The position numbers and the translations under genes are program-made. From positions 62,642,552 to 62,706,551 of the forward strand of contig JAVIAB010000073.1 of assembly GCA_032433765.1 (NCBI GenBank): a stretch of 64,000 bases of DNA, in the 5' to 3' direction. This document shows positions 22,401 to 33,774 of the stretch, piece after piece. Positions within the stretch are counted from its first letter, which is position 1, and every line of letters starts with the position of its first letter. This stretch comes from Megaustenia siamemsis. Lineage: Eukaryota; Mollusca; Gastropoda; Stylommatophora; Ariophantidae. A model generated the notes under the pieces. The model was not told where the DNA came from. It made no database searches and was given only the letters and a program-made list of their open reading frames with translations.

Positions 22401-22870
22401 ATCTTAGTGGGTGTATGTGCTGGCCATGGCTCATATCTTAGTGTGTGTCTGGGCTGGCCATGATTCATATCTTAGTGTGTGCCTGTGCTGGACATGGTTC
22501 ATATCTTAGTGTATATCCTTTCTAGCCATGGCTCATATCTTGGTGGGTGTCTGTGCTGGCAATGGTTCATATCTTAGTGTATTTCCGTGCTAGCAGTGGC
22601 TCATAGCTTAATGTGTTTCTGTGCTAGACATGGTTCATATCTTGGTGTTTTTCCGTGAAGCCATGGCTCATATCTTAATGTGTGTGATAGCCATGGCTCA
22701 TATCTTGGTGTGTGCCATGTTAGTCATATCTCATATCTTGGTGTGTCCGTGTTAATCATGTATCATATCTTTATGTGTGTCTGTGTTTAGTCAGATCTCA
22801 TATCTTAGTGTGTATCTGTGTTAGTCATTTGTCATATCTTTGTGTGTGCATGTCTATGTTAGTCATATTT
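22401..22870 (+). repeat. 37-bp minisatellite array
   Basis: About 13 units of the form tcatatcttagtgtgtgtct plus gccatggc-type spacers. It abuts the receptor relic at 22879. Confidence 0.85.
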
Positions 22871-22878
22871 GAAATTAA

Positions 22879-24309
22879 ATGTTTGTACACAGTTCGTTAA
22901 CCTTCGGTGTAGATAAAGTCTCTATTTTGATGGCTTCGTTCGTGACCTTGGAAGCTACGGACCTAACTTGTACAAACGGTTGGTTTGGGGCAAATTGTAC
23001 GTTACAATGTCACTTCCATAGAGTTTGTGACAAAACTACAGGGATATGCTCAAACAATGGCAGTTGTCAGCACGAATATTTTGGACCCCAGTGTCAGTAC
23101 TTGGTTCTCGTGTACAAATACGCCAAAAAATCTGAACCTACTTTCCTGTTTGATAACAACGACACCACATGTAATTCAGACACAAATTCTGCATCAGTTG
23201 AGGCAACTCTCAACCAATCTTTGCTGTTCTCCTATTTTAGGATTTATGTAAATGACTTAACAGTTCCGGACAGTTTCACGGTAAAACTAAATGGTTCTGC
23301 CTCATGTAGCAATGATTCAAGGTTTGTAGTTAGTCAGCACGAGATTGATGTCTTTTGCTCTGGGGCTGGTCTGATCAACAAGTTATTGATTGCAGGGGCG
23401 ATAGTTGCAAATATCTGCTCCATCTACATTGGCGGGGGTAGGAATGTGGCTCTCAAACAGAACACAAACCAGGCCGACACATTTAATGCTTGTTATATAG
23501 GAGACGGATATGGACCAGAGGCCGCAGTAAATGGCAAAACAAAGACAAATCTCTATGACAATGACTGCGCACACACAACACTGAGAAGTGGAACCAGTCC
23601 TGCTTACTGGTATCTGAACTTTGCCACGCCCCAGAAGATTCACACCATTCGAATATATCATCGAGCTAGCGCTATGATTCGGGTAAAGAATGCCTCTCTA
23701 AAGGCTCTAAAGGCTTTCTCTGACAGTGGCGGCGTAGTGTTCCAGTATAATGATATATCATACCCTAATGTTTCTATGAACACTATTGTAGTCACCACAC
23801 AAACGCGAATGGTACACATTCAGATTGAGTACTCACCGACCATTTCGCAGGCCGGCAGTGCACTGACGGTGTGTGAGGTGCAAACATTTACAAACACCTA
23901 TTATCTGAACGGGTATTCTTGGTCGTTTTGTGCAGTGTGTAGCTGGTGTTGCAAAAGCTGCGACGTCATCATCGGTACGTGTCACGGCAACTGTTCACAT
24001 GGGATCTATGGACACGACTGCTCCGGGTCTTGTCTCAGTGTCTGTCCTTTATGTGAGAAAAATCCGGAAAATGTCTACAATGTAAACATCCTGGCTATAC
24101 CTGTAACAACAGTTGTCCTGATGGTAATTTTGGGCTACAGTGCGAACAGACGTATTCTGATGGCTGTGACATCATATGTGACCCGTAAAGTGCTGACTGT
24201 ACGTGCAAGGAAACGTACTGTGAACAGTCAACCGGGAACTGTGCATGCAAGGGAACGTTCTATGGGTCAGACTGCTCTCATATCTCAACTGTTTGAACGA
24301 AACCTGTGA
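22879..24309 (+). pseudogene. EGF/fucolectin-type receptor relic, main part
   Basis: A 476-codon open frame. A Cys-rich EGF-like region comes first (TCTNGWFGANCTLQCHFHRV to FGPQCQY, residues about 30-75). A galactose-binding/fucolectin-like domain follows (about 205-345: NVALKQNT, AVNGKT, YWYLNFATPQKIHTIRIYHR, VCEVQTF). More EGF Cys come after (GNCSHGIYGHDCSG). Near 24060 the EGF pattern jumps to another frame (CKHPGYTCNNSCPDGNFG), later reaching a stop and a further shift, so the tail of the listed frame is out of register. There are no introns. It reads as a scavenger or adhesion receptor of a kind abundant in molluscs. The 5' end is replaced by minisatellite; the 3' end is split by LINE H and continues at 29102. 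Confidence 0.65.
24296..24309 (+). repeat. Target-site duplication of LINE H, left copy
   Basis: aacgaaacctgtga is repeated exactly at 29088-29101. Both belong to receptor coding sequence, and the unsplit order is preserved at 21069-21082 in the paralogous relic. Confidence 0.85.
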
Positions 24310-27300
24310 GCGGGGTGTGTGATGTCCGCACTTGACATCACCAAAAGGTATTTGAAGCGTTCATAGCCTCTCATTTGCCAGGCTCAGTGGATGTCGGATG
24401 ACAAAACTCTCTGTTTTGACAAAATCATCTCTGGTTTTGATGGACTAAATTCAACTCCACTGGGCCACTGTGCCCAAGGCCACACCTACACGTGGTCCCT
24501 CTGTTATCGCAAAGTTGGTCTTGGGCGCGACCGAGTTCCCAGTGGTATAACTGGGTCGGGAGGAGGTGAGCCCCTATAGATGCAGGGCTAGAGCCAACCA
24601 ACATGTGGTATACACCATTGCCCTCATCTAATCACCCTCACTCTCCCTTGAGTGAGTGTCTTGTCTTCTATCTTATTACTATTTCTATAGGAACCCCCTG
24701 TGGACAGGGTGAGAGCTTCAGCGAAACCGCCTCGAGACCATCTACTGACATACTTGAAGACAAATGACTCTAGTACTGACAAGGAGTCCATCATGTTCCC
24801 TTCAACAGTCCTGTAGTACATCGCACAGACACAAGTGACCCAGGACGTGACGATCCTCTGTCGATACATTTGGCCCCCATGAGATACGCCTGAATGAACG
24901 GAGTAAGTGCGAGTGACAGTAGGTGGCGGGGAATGGGCTGCTGTGAATCTTGCTTGAATACAGGGCCTAGAAAGTGAACAAATGGATGGATGATATGTCA
25001 GCAGAGACAGAGACACAATACATGCCATGGATGGAATTGAGGCGAGGATTTGCAAAACCTTCACCCTGGGGTAGGAAGATAGCCCACAGGTCCCCCAGTT
25101 TTAACAATGCCATGTACAACAAGAATATAAATCAATACGAGCTCGGACGCCGCCTCGGTCAACAAGGTCCGCGCCAGACAGTGAGCGACCAGGCTGGACT
25201 GTGCGATAAATTAGCTACTGGAAGAAACACAAACAACTCATATAATAACCAGAAACCTCGGATCCAACAAAGTTCAATATATAAATATTTTAATGGAAGA
25301 AAGAGCATGAAGATTGGTCAGAGAGAAAAAACAAATAAATTAAACATACTACAACTTAATATTTCAGGCCTCAAAAACAAGAAAACAGAACTAACCAAAA
25401 TCATGTACAAATACCAGATCCATATTGTCCTACTTCAGGAAACACTACACAAGAACATAGACACACATATAACAGGTTACACCAGCTATCCATGTAAGTG
25501 CACCAACAACTGCAGGGGTATAATCACCTACATCAAAAACAATATACAGGTAGATGTAGTTCCACTAAATAATGCAGAACTAACAGATGTTCAGAAAGCC
25601 ACAATTTGGTTTGCATCCAGCAAATATAATATTTATAATGTTTACAACCCACCAGGCACAAATTGTAACATAACAGAACTTGATCAAGTCAACTACCATA
25701 GAACTATCTTGGCTGGAGATATTAATGGACATTCAACACAATGGGGATATTCTAACTCAAATCCCACAGGAAAATACATAGAAGATCTTTGCCAATCAAC
25801 TAATCTTACAATCATGCAGGACACAGAATCAACACCAACTCTCCTACATAGAGCGCATCTCTCCCTTAGTAGACCTGATCTGACCATTTGCTCTGCCGAT
25901 CTCATAAGCTACTGCCACATTGAAGTTATTGATGACATAGGCAGTGATCACAGACCCATAGTCACCATAGTAGACACAAAAACAACAAAAATCCAAACAA
26001 AACAGAGAACGAGATGGAATTTCAAGAAAGCTGACTGGAAGCTATATCAAGAAAAATCCGACCAACTCCTGAACAATCTGACAGACAACAGCGTAGAAAA
26101 ATTAAACGAGATGTTCACACAAATAATACTCAACACTGCAGAACAAACTATACCTAAAGGATGTAGAACACAATATCGACCATTTTGGAACACAGAACTG
26201 GAGACAGCAGTATCAGAAAGAAAGAAAGCCAGAACAATACTTGAGCAGAACCCAACTTTGAATAATAAAATAAGCTATAACAAGGCTAGTGCTAAGGTCA
26301 AACTAGTTACTAAAAAAGCAAAGAAAGAGAAATGGCAAGAAACATGCAGTAAACTCGATTTGCGACATGAAGGAAATAAAGCCTGGAGACTAATGCAACA
26401 TCTGTCTGGTGATAAAAGAGAACCAAATCCTAAACCAATCAAATTTAATAATGAAATCATCAACTCTAAAAAAAATATAGTTAAACAATTTAATAGTTAC
26501 TTTGCTTCAGTCAACAGAGCGAACAAACTTACAGATAGCGATAAAATTCAGCTACATAATTTAAAATTAATTGAAAGAGCCCCAATAACAAATGCTGCAA
26601 TATTTGAAGAAGATTTTAACATGAGGGAACTAGAAAAGGCATTAAGAAAATTAAAATGTAGAAAATCTCCAGGCCCTGACAAGGTACACAATGAGATGAT
26701 AAAGCATCTCGGCAAGTCAGGGAAAGAAACATTACTCAGACTGATCAACAAGTCATGGAAAGAAAGCAAAATTCCCAAGATATGGAGAAATGCATATATA
26801 GTGCCATTGCTCAAAAAGAACAAGCCTCCAGATGACCCCAGAAGCTATCGTCCCCTATCCTTAACATCATGCATAGGTAAAATAGCTGAGAGTACGGTCA
26901 ATAGCAGACTATACTGGTATCTGGAAACCTCTAATACTCTGTGCTACGAACAAGCTGGTTTCAGGGCAGGCAATAACATAGAAGACCAAATCCTCAGGTT
27001 AATACAACAGGTCCAAGATGGATTTCAGAAGAGACAACATACTCTAGCCATCCTAGTAGACCTGCAGCAGGCTTAAGATAGAGTCTGGCGTAAGGGGCTT
27101 TTATTGAAGATGAGAGATGCCGGAATACATGGGAATCTGTACAAATGGGTCAAATATTTCCTAGTTGACAGAACAATACAAACTAAATTAAATGAATCCA
27201 TTTCAGACAAAGAGGTGCTAGAAGAAGGATTACCACAGGGATCACCACTCAGTTGTACCCTTTTTTTGATATATATCAATGATCTGACCAAAACCTTGAT

Positions 27301-29087
27301 AAATAAAAAAGCTCTATATGCGGACGATCTGGTCATGTGGAGTACTAACGAAAATATTAGAACAGCTGAAGCACAACTAAACAAAGACCTGAGACACCTA
27401 GAAGAATACTGTAATACCTGGAAAATAAAAATAAATGTTCAGAAAACAGTATATACAGTATTTACTAGAAGTAACAAAATAGCTAAGGCAAACATCAAAC
27501 TCAATCTCCAACACAATAGTCTTCAAAAAGAGGTACACCCTACATACTTAGGAATACAACTAGACCGGCAACTGAACCTGAAGAAACACGTAGAGAATCT
27601 CGCTAAGAAAGCAACACAAAGACTTCAACTAATGAAAATGCTTTCCAGCACCTTATGGGGAGCAGATAAAGAAACACTTAGAAATCTCTATCTGGGATAT
27701 GTTCGCTCTGTTTTGGATCATGGTAGCTCGCTCCTAGTGACATGCAGCAAAACAACTAACATGGCACTGGACAAGATACAAAATAATGCATTACGACTCA
27801 TCAGCGGTGCAATGAGGTCCACTCCAGTTGCAGCCTGCGAAATCCACTGCAATGTGGAACCTTTAGAGTTGAGGAGAAACAAAGCCGCTATGGTTCTCTA
27901 TGAAAGACAACAAAGAATGGAGAAGGACCACCCTAACAGAAAATTAGTAGATACATGGACTACAAAACAAAGAATTAAACAGGTGTCAGTATTACAACAT
28001 GTTAGAAATATACAAAAGAAATTCCACCTACCTGAAAAACGACTACAAACATCAAGAGTCATCAAAGAAATGCCACCAAGTACGAATTATAAAAAACCTG
28101 AAATAAATGTAGAGATATGTGACAGAACAGGTAAAAAAGCAGACCCAGTATCAGTAACACTAGCAGCAAGGAAAACAATAGATACTTATCCAGATGACTG
28201 GATACATATATACACAGATGGTGCAGCCACTAACGCTACTTCAAAAGCTGGATATGGAATACTAATACATTATCCAGATGGAACAGCAGAAGAAATTTGT
28301 GGCCCTTGTGGTGAAGTCTGTAACAATTATGAAGCAGAAATAACAGCTATTGAAACAGCAATTTATCATTTAAATACGATTTTCGATACCACACCATCAA
28401 AGAAAAACACAGTTATATTTACGGATTCCAAATCGGCTCTGCAAGCACTGGAAAACAACACGAACAAAACAGAACTCACACAGCTTATCATAGACACAGA
28501 CAAACTCATTGAAACACATAACATAAGATTGGTAATGCAATGGATCCCAGGACACTCAAATATACCAAGAAATGATAAGGCAGATACATTAGCTAAGAGA
28601 GGATCCAAACAGACACAGATACATACATCCATCACACTGGACACAGCCAAACAAGTCATAAAATCCAACAGTAAGGAGGAGTGGCTGAACGGATGGGCCT
28701 TAGGGAAAACAGGGAGAGAGCTTTTTAAATATATGGCAAGACCAAATCCACAAGACAACATCAACAACCTAACAAGAAGAGACCAAACCACCATCTTCAG
28801 ACTGAGAACAGGACATGTTATGCTAAATAACCACATTAATAGAATACAACAAAACCATACCCCAGTATGTCCACTCTGTAATCACCCACAAGAAACTGTA
28901 GAACATCACCTGTTTCAATGTCCAGAGCTCACTGACATTAGAACAACAATACTTCCTCAAAGACCCTCCAAATGGAATACTCTGTACGGAACAACAGCAG
29001 AACTTAAAAATACCTGCAGATATTATTACATGGCATTGGGCCGAAGGGCATCAGCTCAAAGGTTACTGGATCCATAACAACAACAAC
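24310..29087 (+). mobile_element. LINE family H (I-type), complete and nearly intact
   Basis: A 4,778-bp element with a leader of about 660 bp lacking a clear ORF1, one long ORF2 (24974-29077) and an (AAC)n 3' end. A perfect 14-bp target duplication and only one internal stop mark it as the youngest large insertion in the window. No other copy is present here. Confidence 0.9.
24974..29077 (+). pseudogene. LINE H ORF2 polyprotein: endonuclease, RT, RNase H; one nonsense codon
   Basis: A 1,367-codon frame with one stop (TAA 27074-27076). In order: AP-endonuclease from about residue 122 (KLNILQLNISGL, LLQETL, ILAGDINGHSTQWG, SDHRPIV); RT (SPGPDKVHNEM, YRPLSLTSCIGKI, LVDLQQA, LPQGSPLSCTLFL, catalytic LYADDLVMW); RNase H from about residue 1076 (IYTDGAAT, YEAEITAIE, FTDSKSAL, WIPGHSN, NDKADTLAKRG, acidic residues all present); terminal zinc knuckle CPLCNHPQETVEHHLFQC. 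The stop falls just after the first catalytic aspartate strand of the RT (LVDLQQA-stop-DRVWR), so no full product is expected. The start codon is the first in-frame ATG; the true start may differ. Confidence 0.9.
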
Positions 29088-29101
29088 AACGAAACCTGTG
29101 A

Positions 29102-29187
29102 ACAGTTATTCGGGGCCTGCATCTCGTATGTCGATGATTCACACTTTAAGAAGAGTCTGCAGACTAACCCAAGCATATGGATACCTC
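29102..29187 (+). pseudogene. EGF-type receptor relic, part downstream of LINE H
   Basis: Continues the receptor frame: EQLFGACISYVDDSHFKKSL, then NPSIWIP, where it breaks into minisatellite. It corresponds to residues just before the transmembrane helix of the relic at 21038-21227; the helix itself is lost here. Confidence 0.6.
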
Positions 29188-29825
29188 AATGTGTTTATGT
29201 GCTAGACTTGGTTCATTTCTTGGTGTTTTTCCGTGAAACCATGACTCATATCTTAATGTGTTTCTGTACTAGTCATGGCTCATCTCTTGATGAGTTTCTG
29301 TGCTAGCCATGGCTCAAATCTTTGCTTGTGTGTGTGTGTGTGTGTGTGCGTACTAGCCATGGCTATTATCTAGGTGTGTGTCATGTTAGTCATATCTCAT
29401 ATCTTGGTGTGTCCGTGTTAATCATGTCTCATATCTTTATGTGCGTCTGAGTTTAGTAATATCTCATAACTTAATGTGCATATTTATGTTAGTCATATCT
29501 CATATCTTTGTGTGTGCATGTCTGGGTTTGACACATCTCATATCCTTGTGTGTGCATTGCTATATAAGTCACATCTCATATATTTGTGTGTGCACGCCTA
29601 TGTTAGTCATATCTTATATCTTTGTGTGTATGTCTATGTTAGGTATGTGTCATATTTTTGTGTGTGTGCATGTCTATGTCAGTCATATCTCATATCTTTA
29701 TGTGCATGTCTATGTTATTCATGTCATATATCTTGATGTTTGTCGGTGTTAGTCATGTCTCGTATCGCTGTGTACATGTCTGTGTTATTCACATTTCATA
29801 TCTTTGTGTGTGCATGTCTGTGCTA
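29188..29825 (+). repeat. 37-bp minisatellite array
   Basis: About 17 units (agtcatatctcatatctttg plus tgtgtgcatgtctatgtt) that join directly to the ORF-bearing unit at 29826. Open frames such as MCVHVYVSHISYL are by-products of the repeat. Confidence 0.85.
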
Positions 29826-30163
29826 GTCACCTCTAGTGACTCGGGCAGATGGTGCTCATAAACCTAGGAGGGCAGACCATCTAAGGGCAGAATCCCCCTA
29901 CAGAAAAGACAATCTGCTGCCTAGCAGGAAGATAAGGGACAATCAAAGGCTAAGGAAAGCGAACCTGAATAAAATGCTGGCTGAAATCGGATGCACTGGG
30001 CCACTGGCGCAGAACACAGTGCTACGTATTAACGGGTTTTCAGTCAGAGTGGATCTGGCAGACTATAAATGTGATGTTCTGTCTGTGGGGGCGATCAACA
30101 CACTTAACCTGACAGCTGACTTCATGTGGGAGTCTGGAATCCTACTCTGACTGAGTCCTGATC

Positions 30164-30210
<47 letters not shown>
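29826..30210 (+). mobile_element. ORF-bearing repeat unit, plus copy 2
   Basis: The frame of 104 codons begins MTRADGAHKPRRADHLRAES, includes KMLAEIGCTGPLAQNTV and ends LTADFMWESGILL. The last residues and the DNA after them match the C-terminal end and 3' end of LINE G (34983-35060). A (GA)n tail of about 40 bp closes it. Function is unknown. It may be a SINE or LINE-derived unit that borrowed the LINE G 3' end. Confidence 0.6.
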
Positions 30211-30213
<3 letters not shown>

Positions 30214-30672
30214 TTGTGTGCATGTTTATGTTAGTAATATCTCATATCTTTGTGTCTGCAAGTCTGTGTTTGTCACATCTCATATCCTTGTGTGTGCATG
30301 GCTATGTTAGTCACATCTCATATCTTTGTGTGTGCATGTCTATATCAGTCATATCTCATATCTTTGTGTGCATGTCTACGTTAAGCATGTGTCATATCTT
30401 TGTGTGTGCATGTCTATGTCAGTCATATCTTATATCTTTGTGTGCATGTCTATGTTAGTCATGTGTCATATCTTTGTGTATGCATATCTATGTCAGTCAT
30501 ATCTCACATCTTTGTGTGCATGTCTATGTTAGTCATGTGTCATATCTTTGCGTGTATGTCTGTGTTAGTCATATCTAATATCTTGATGTGTGTCAGTGTT
30601 AGTCATGCCTCGTATCGCTGTGTGCATGTAGGTGTTGGTCACATCTCATATCTTTGTGTGTGCATGTCTATG
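30211..30672 (+). repeat. 37-bp minisatellite array
   Basis: About 12 units between two ORF-bearing units, so array plus unit repeat as a pair here. Confidence 0.85.
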
Positions 30673-31050
30673 TTAGTCACCTCTAGTGACTCGGGCAGAT
30701 GCTGCTCATAAACCTTGGAGGGCCGACCATCTAAGGGCAGAATCCCCCTACATAAAAGACAATCTGCTGCCATGCAGGAAGATTGGGGACAATCAAAGGC
30801 TAAGGAAAGCAAACCTGAATAAAATGCTGGCTGAAATCGGATGCACTGGGCCACTGGCGCAGAACACAGTGCAACGTTTTAACGGGTGTTCAATCAGAGT
30901 GGATCTGGCAGACTCTAATTGTGATATTATGTCTGTTGGGGGCGGGGGGGGGCGATCAACACACTTAACCTGACAGCTGACTTCATGCGAGAGTCTGGAA
31001 TCCTACTCTGATTGAGTCCTGATCGCAGAGAGAGTGAGAGAGAGAGAGAG
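30673..31050 (+). mobile_element. ORF-bearing repeat unit, plus copy 3
   Basis: The frame MTRADAAHKPWRADHLRAES is broken near 30940 by a G-run insertion (ggcggggggggg). The 3' end and (GA)n tail are as in the other copies. Confidence 0.6.
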
Positions 31051-31945
31051 TTCACATGGACCTGAATAGGCTCATTAGGATTGGTCATTGGTCCTTCATT
31101 TCTAACTTAGACTGTTAGGGTGATTCCTTTTTTAATCACCGCGGATTATTGTTAAGTTTGAGACAGGGGTGAGATGTATTTTTTATATTTGGTGAAAATT
31201 TTAATTCTATCTAATATTTTTTATGTATTTAAGTCATTATAAAACTACAACTTTACCATTATTATACATATTTTTTTAGAATGATGTAAAAAGAAATTAA
31301 ATAAACTCGAAAATTATCGTTCAATTTTTGTTTTATTTTTTCTTATATTTTGTGTGTGTTTATTGTGTATGTATATCTGTGTCTGTCTGTTTGTGGTTGT
31401 GTGTTTGGAATACCTGCAAGACGCCGATTCAATTACAATTCACATCACCATCTTTTATCGACCAGATTTATTTCGCTATTATTTTTATTATACCTTCTCT
31501 ATATGTAAAACTACACATACCCACCCCCTTACATACCAATTCCCACCCATTAATCACTCAAAACCACACACAATCAATTAAAGAACTCACATAACCGCCA
31601 TAAATCTATTTGTTTAAATCACTCTTTTTCTACGGTAGGCTTAAATTGCCAACTACAATTACATCAACCTTCTACCTTTAACACACCGCCTCCACTCAAC
31701 AAATATCTATCCGTCCTAAAAGTATCCATTATATTCAAATAAAATTAAATTTAAAAAAATCAACACAATCATCTTTTCACGGAAAGTTTTGGTTTGCTAT
31801 TCTCTTTTCCAACCTATGTCCTTCCACCCAACCTCCACCGTTCCACCCCTCTCCCGACGCTAAGATACCGAGATGATGCTGTGATGATGCCGAGATTGAT
31901 GTCGAGACCGGTGTCGTTTTGAGAATAAGATACTACTCTCGTCGC
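31051..31945 (-). repeat. Long dispersed repeat, right copy of an inverted pair
   Basis: Reverse complement of 9985-10890, with the landmarks gacgccgattcaatta (about 31422), aacaataatccgcggtgatt (complement near 31130) and catcatctcgg (complement near 31870). Confidence 0.65.
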
Positions 31946-32529
31946 CTTCAGAAGATATTTGATTATTCCTGAGGGGAGTGCAATGCCTCAAATATTTTAT
32001 ACATCTTCAGGTCCTACCATTTCAGAGTCCATCGTTAGCGAAATATAGAGAGCTCTTACAAAATAACAAGTGAAATGTAGTATACTTTGCACTGTAAGTA
32101 ATGATATATACATGTCGCCGCGCTGTCTAGAAACTTAACGACTCCAGACTTGAGAACGGAATGGCTTCACTGCAGGCTGTCATATTAGGTCAATTTCCGT
32201 GCTAGCAAAAACAAGAGTAATTATTCCGATCGTCCATACTGTTCTATTGAACGTGTTGTGTTCAGTAAAATTGAGCGTTTTTATGTCATTTTTCATGACT
32301 TCATTATATATTGCTGTGAAAGTGCACACAGCGTTAACTGTAAGTGTATGTTCCTCTTATGCTTTCTGCAATATTTTGCATGTAGCAATGAAGCTGATAA
32401 ACAGTGCAGTTTGAGTGCTGACAATATGTTATAAAATAGTTGCAGACTGTTTATTTATAATGTTGAGAGTTTGTAAAAAAAAAAGCAAGTACATACTTTA
32501 TTTTAATGCTAACAGCATGTATTTGTCAG
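31946..32529. other. Intron sequence, no gene seen
   Basis: AT-rich and unrecognised, leading into the polypyrimidine/acceptor of the exon at 32530. Confidence 0.4.
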
Positions 32530-32686
32530 GATTTTCTTTCGCTGAGAGGCTATCCTGACTGGACTCCTGTGACCCAAGTCGTGGAGGGTGGAGAGACACC
32601 TCTGTTTAAACAGTATTTTTCATCATGGGAAGAACCAGATAAGCAGACGGGAATGGGAAAAGTTTACAAAACTGAAAAAATAGCAA
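32530..32686 (+). CDS. Gelsolin/villin-family protein, next exon (end of third repeat)
   Basis: A 157-bp exon after acceptor gcatgtatttgtcag, entered in phase 0 and left in phase 1 at donor gtatgg. It encodes DFLSLRGYPDWTPVTQVVEG followed by GETPLFKQYFSSW and GMGKVYKTEKIA. The ETPLFKQYF box and the following GxGKxYxxxKIA are typical of the C-terminal end of gelsolin repeat 3. It continues the 5607-5705 exon exactly (KNAT then DFLSL). The one-base overhang (a) pairs with two bases of the exon at 47238. No frame break within it. Confidence 0.9.
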
Positions 32687-32989
32687 GTATGGCTTTTTAC
32701 GTGTATTATTATGTATTCTTATTAATAAACTGCAATTGCTTATTAGGTTATTTGCTATCGTCTTACAAAGTCAATGTCTTTCTTTACCTGTTCATCATTT
32801 CTGACTGTTCCCTCAATCTTTTTTTTCTTTCAAATTTCTAATAGTTAGAATATATTTTAGCAATCCCCGTCTCACTATAAGGCACAACATTATGATTATT
32901 TCCCCCAGATGTATACATGTTCTATTGGAGGTAAATGTACGAACATGTCATATGCATTATGTCATATACATCATAAGATATTTAGTAGA

Positions 32990-33770
32990 AAAAACCATAA
33001 AAGTGAAAACAGATCTATACCTATGTTTGGTAGATTATACCAAAGCATTTAACAAAGTAAAGCACCAAGATATAATCACAATTTTATAATGCATAGATGT
33101 TATCATCAAAGATCGAAGAATAATAAAGAACATGTACTGGCAACAAACAGCAGCCTTAAACTGGAAATCAATTGGGAATGTTTTAAAAAAAAAAAAACAA
33201 GGTATTAGGGAAGGTGTGTGCTGTCACCAGATTTATTTAAAATGTATAGTGAGATTATTTTAAGATCCATTAGAGTCACAAACGAGGAAATTAGAGAAAT
33301 CGCCAATCAACCACTAATATCTTCAGTAATAAAGAAAAGACGATGGTCATACGTTGGACATGTGATGAGAAGAGATAATAATCGAATAGCAAAGCAAGCC
33401 CTCATATGGGAAACTACAGGTAAAAGAAAAAGAGGAAGACCCAGGAGAAGAACATTGATGAGAGAGGCAAGAGCAGCAGGAATCGGCTCCCTCAATGAGA
33501 TAGAACTGCTTGCACAGAACAGAGACAGATGGCGAGATTTGATAAAATATCTTTAAAAGAAAACTGCTAGAACAAAAATTCATATAGGAGAAGGTGTATC
33601 TTGGTCTACGCCCTATGGGCCGGTTACGGCTCGAAAGGTCAATAGATAGATAGATAGATAGAGTCATGCCTGAAATAACAACTGGAGGTCTTAATATAAA
33701 TAACATCAGGAATACTGGTGATACAGTCATAATCGCTAAGAGTGAAAATGTGTTAAAAGAAGTGTTAGAT
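32990..33770 (+). mobile_element. LINE family B-like fragment, split by LINE E
   Basis: RT pieces read YLCLVDYTKAFNKVKHQDII (motif A) and IIKNMYWQQTAAL. After the inserted LINE E piece (33279-33658) comes RVMPEITTGGLNINNIRNTG and then DTVIIAKSENVLKE. The reading frame rejoins across the insertion when one target copy is removed. It is decayed, with stops. Confidence 0.65.
33279..33658 (+). mobile_element. LINE family E 3' end, inserted in LINE B-like fragment
   Basis: The C-terminal piece EEIREIANQPLISSVIKKRR then WSYVGHVMRRDNNRIAKQAL ends at IKYL and a stop. A 3' UTR with gggccggttacggctcgaaa and an (ATAG)n tail follow. Target duplication tagagtca is at 33271-33278 and 33659-33666. Confidence 0.75.
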
Positions 33771-33774
33771 ATTA

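Noticed and set aside
29188..30672. Regular short repeats reminiscent of a CRISPR array
   Set aside because: Units are diverged, have no unique spacers of constant length, and the genome is eukaryotic; it is a minisatellite.
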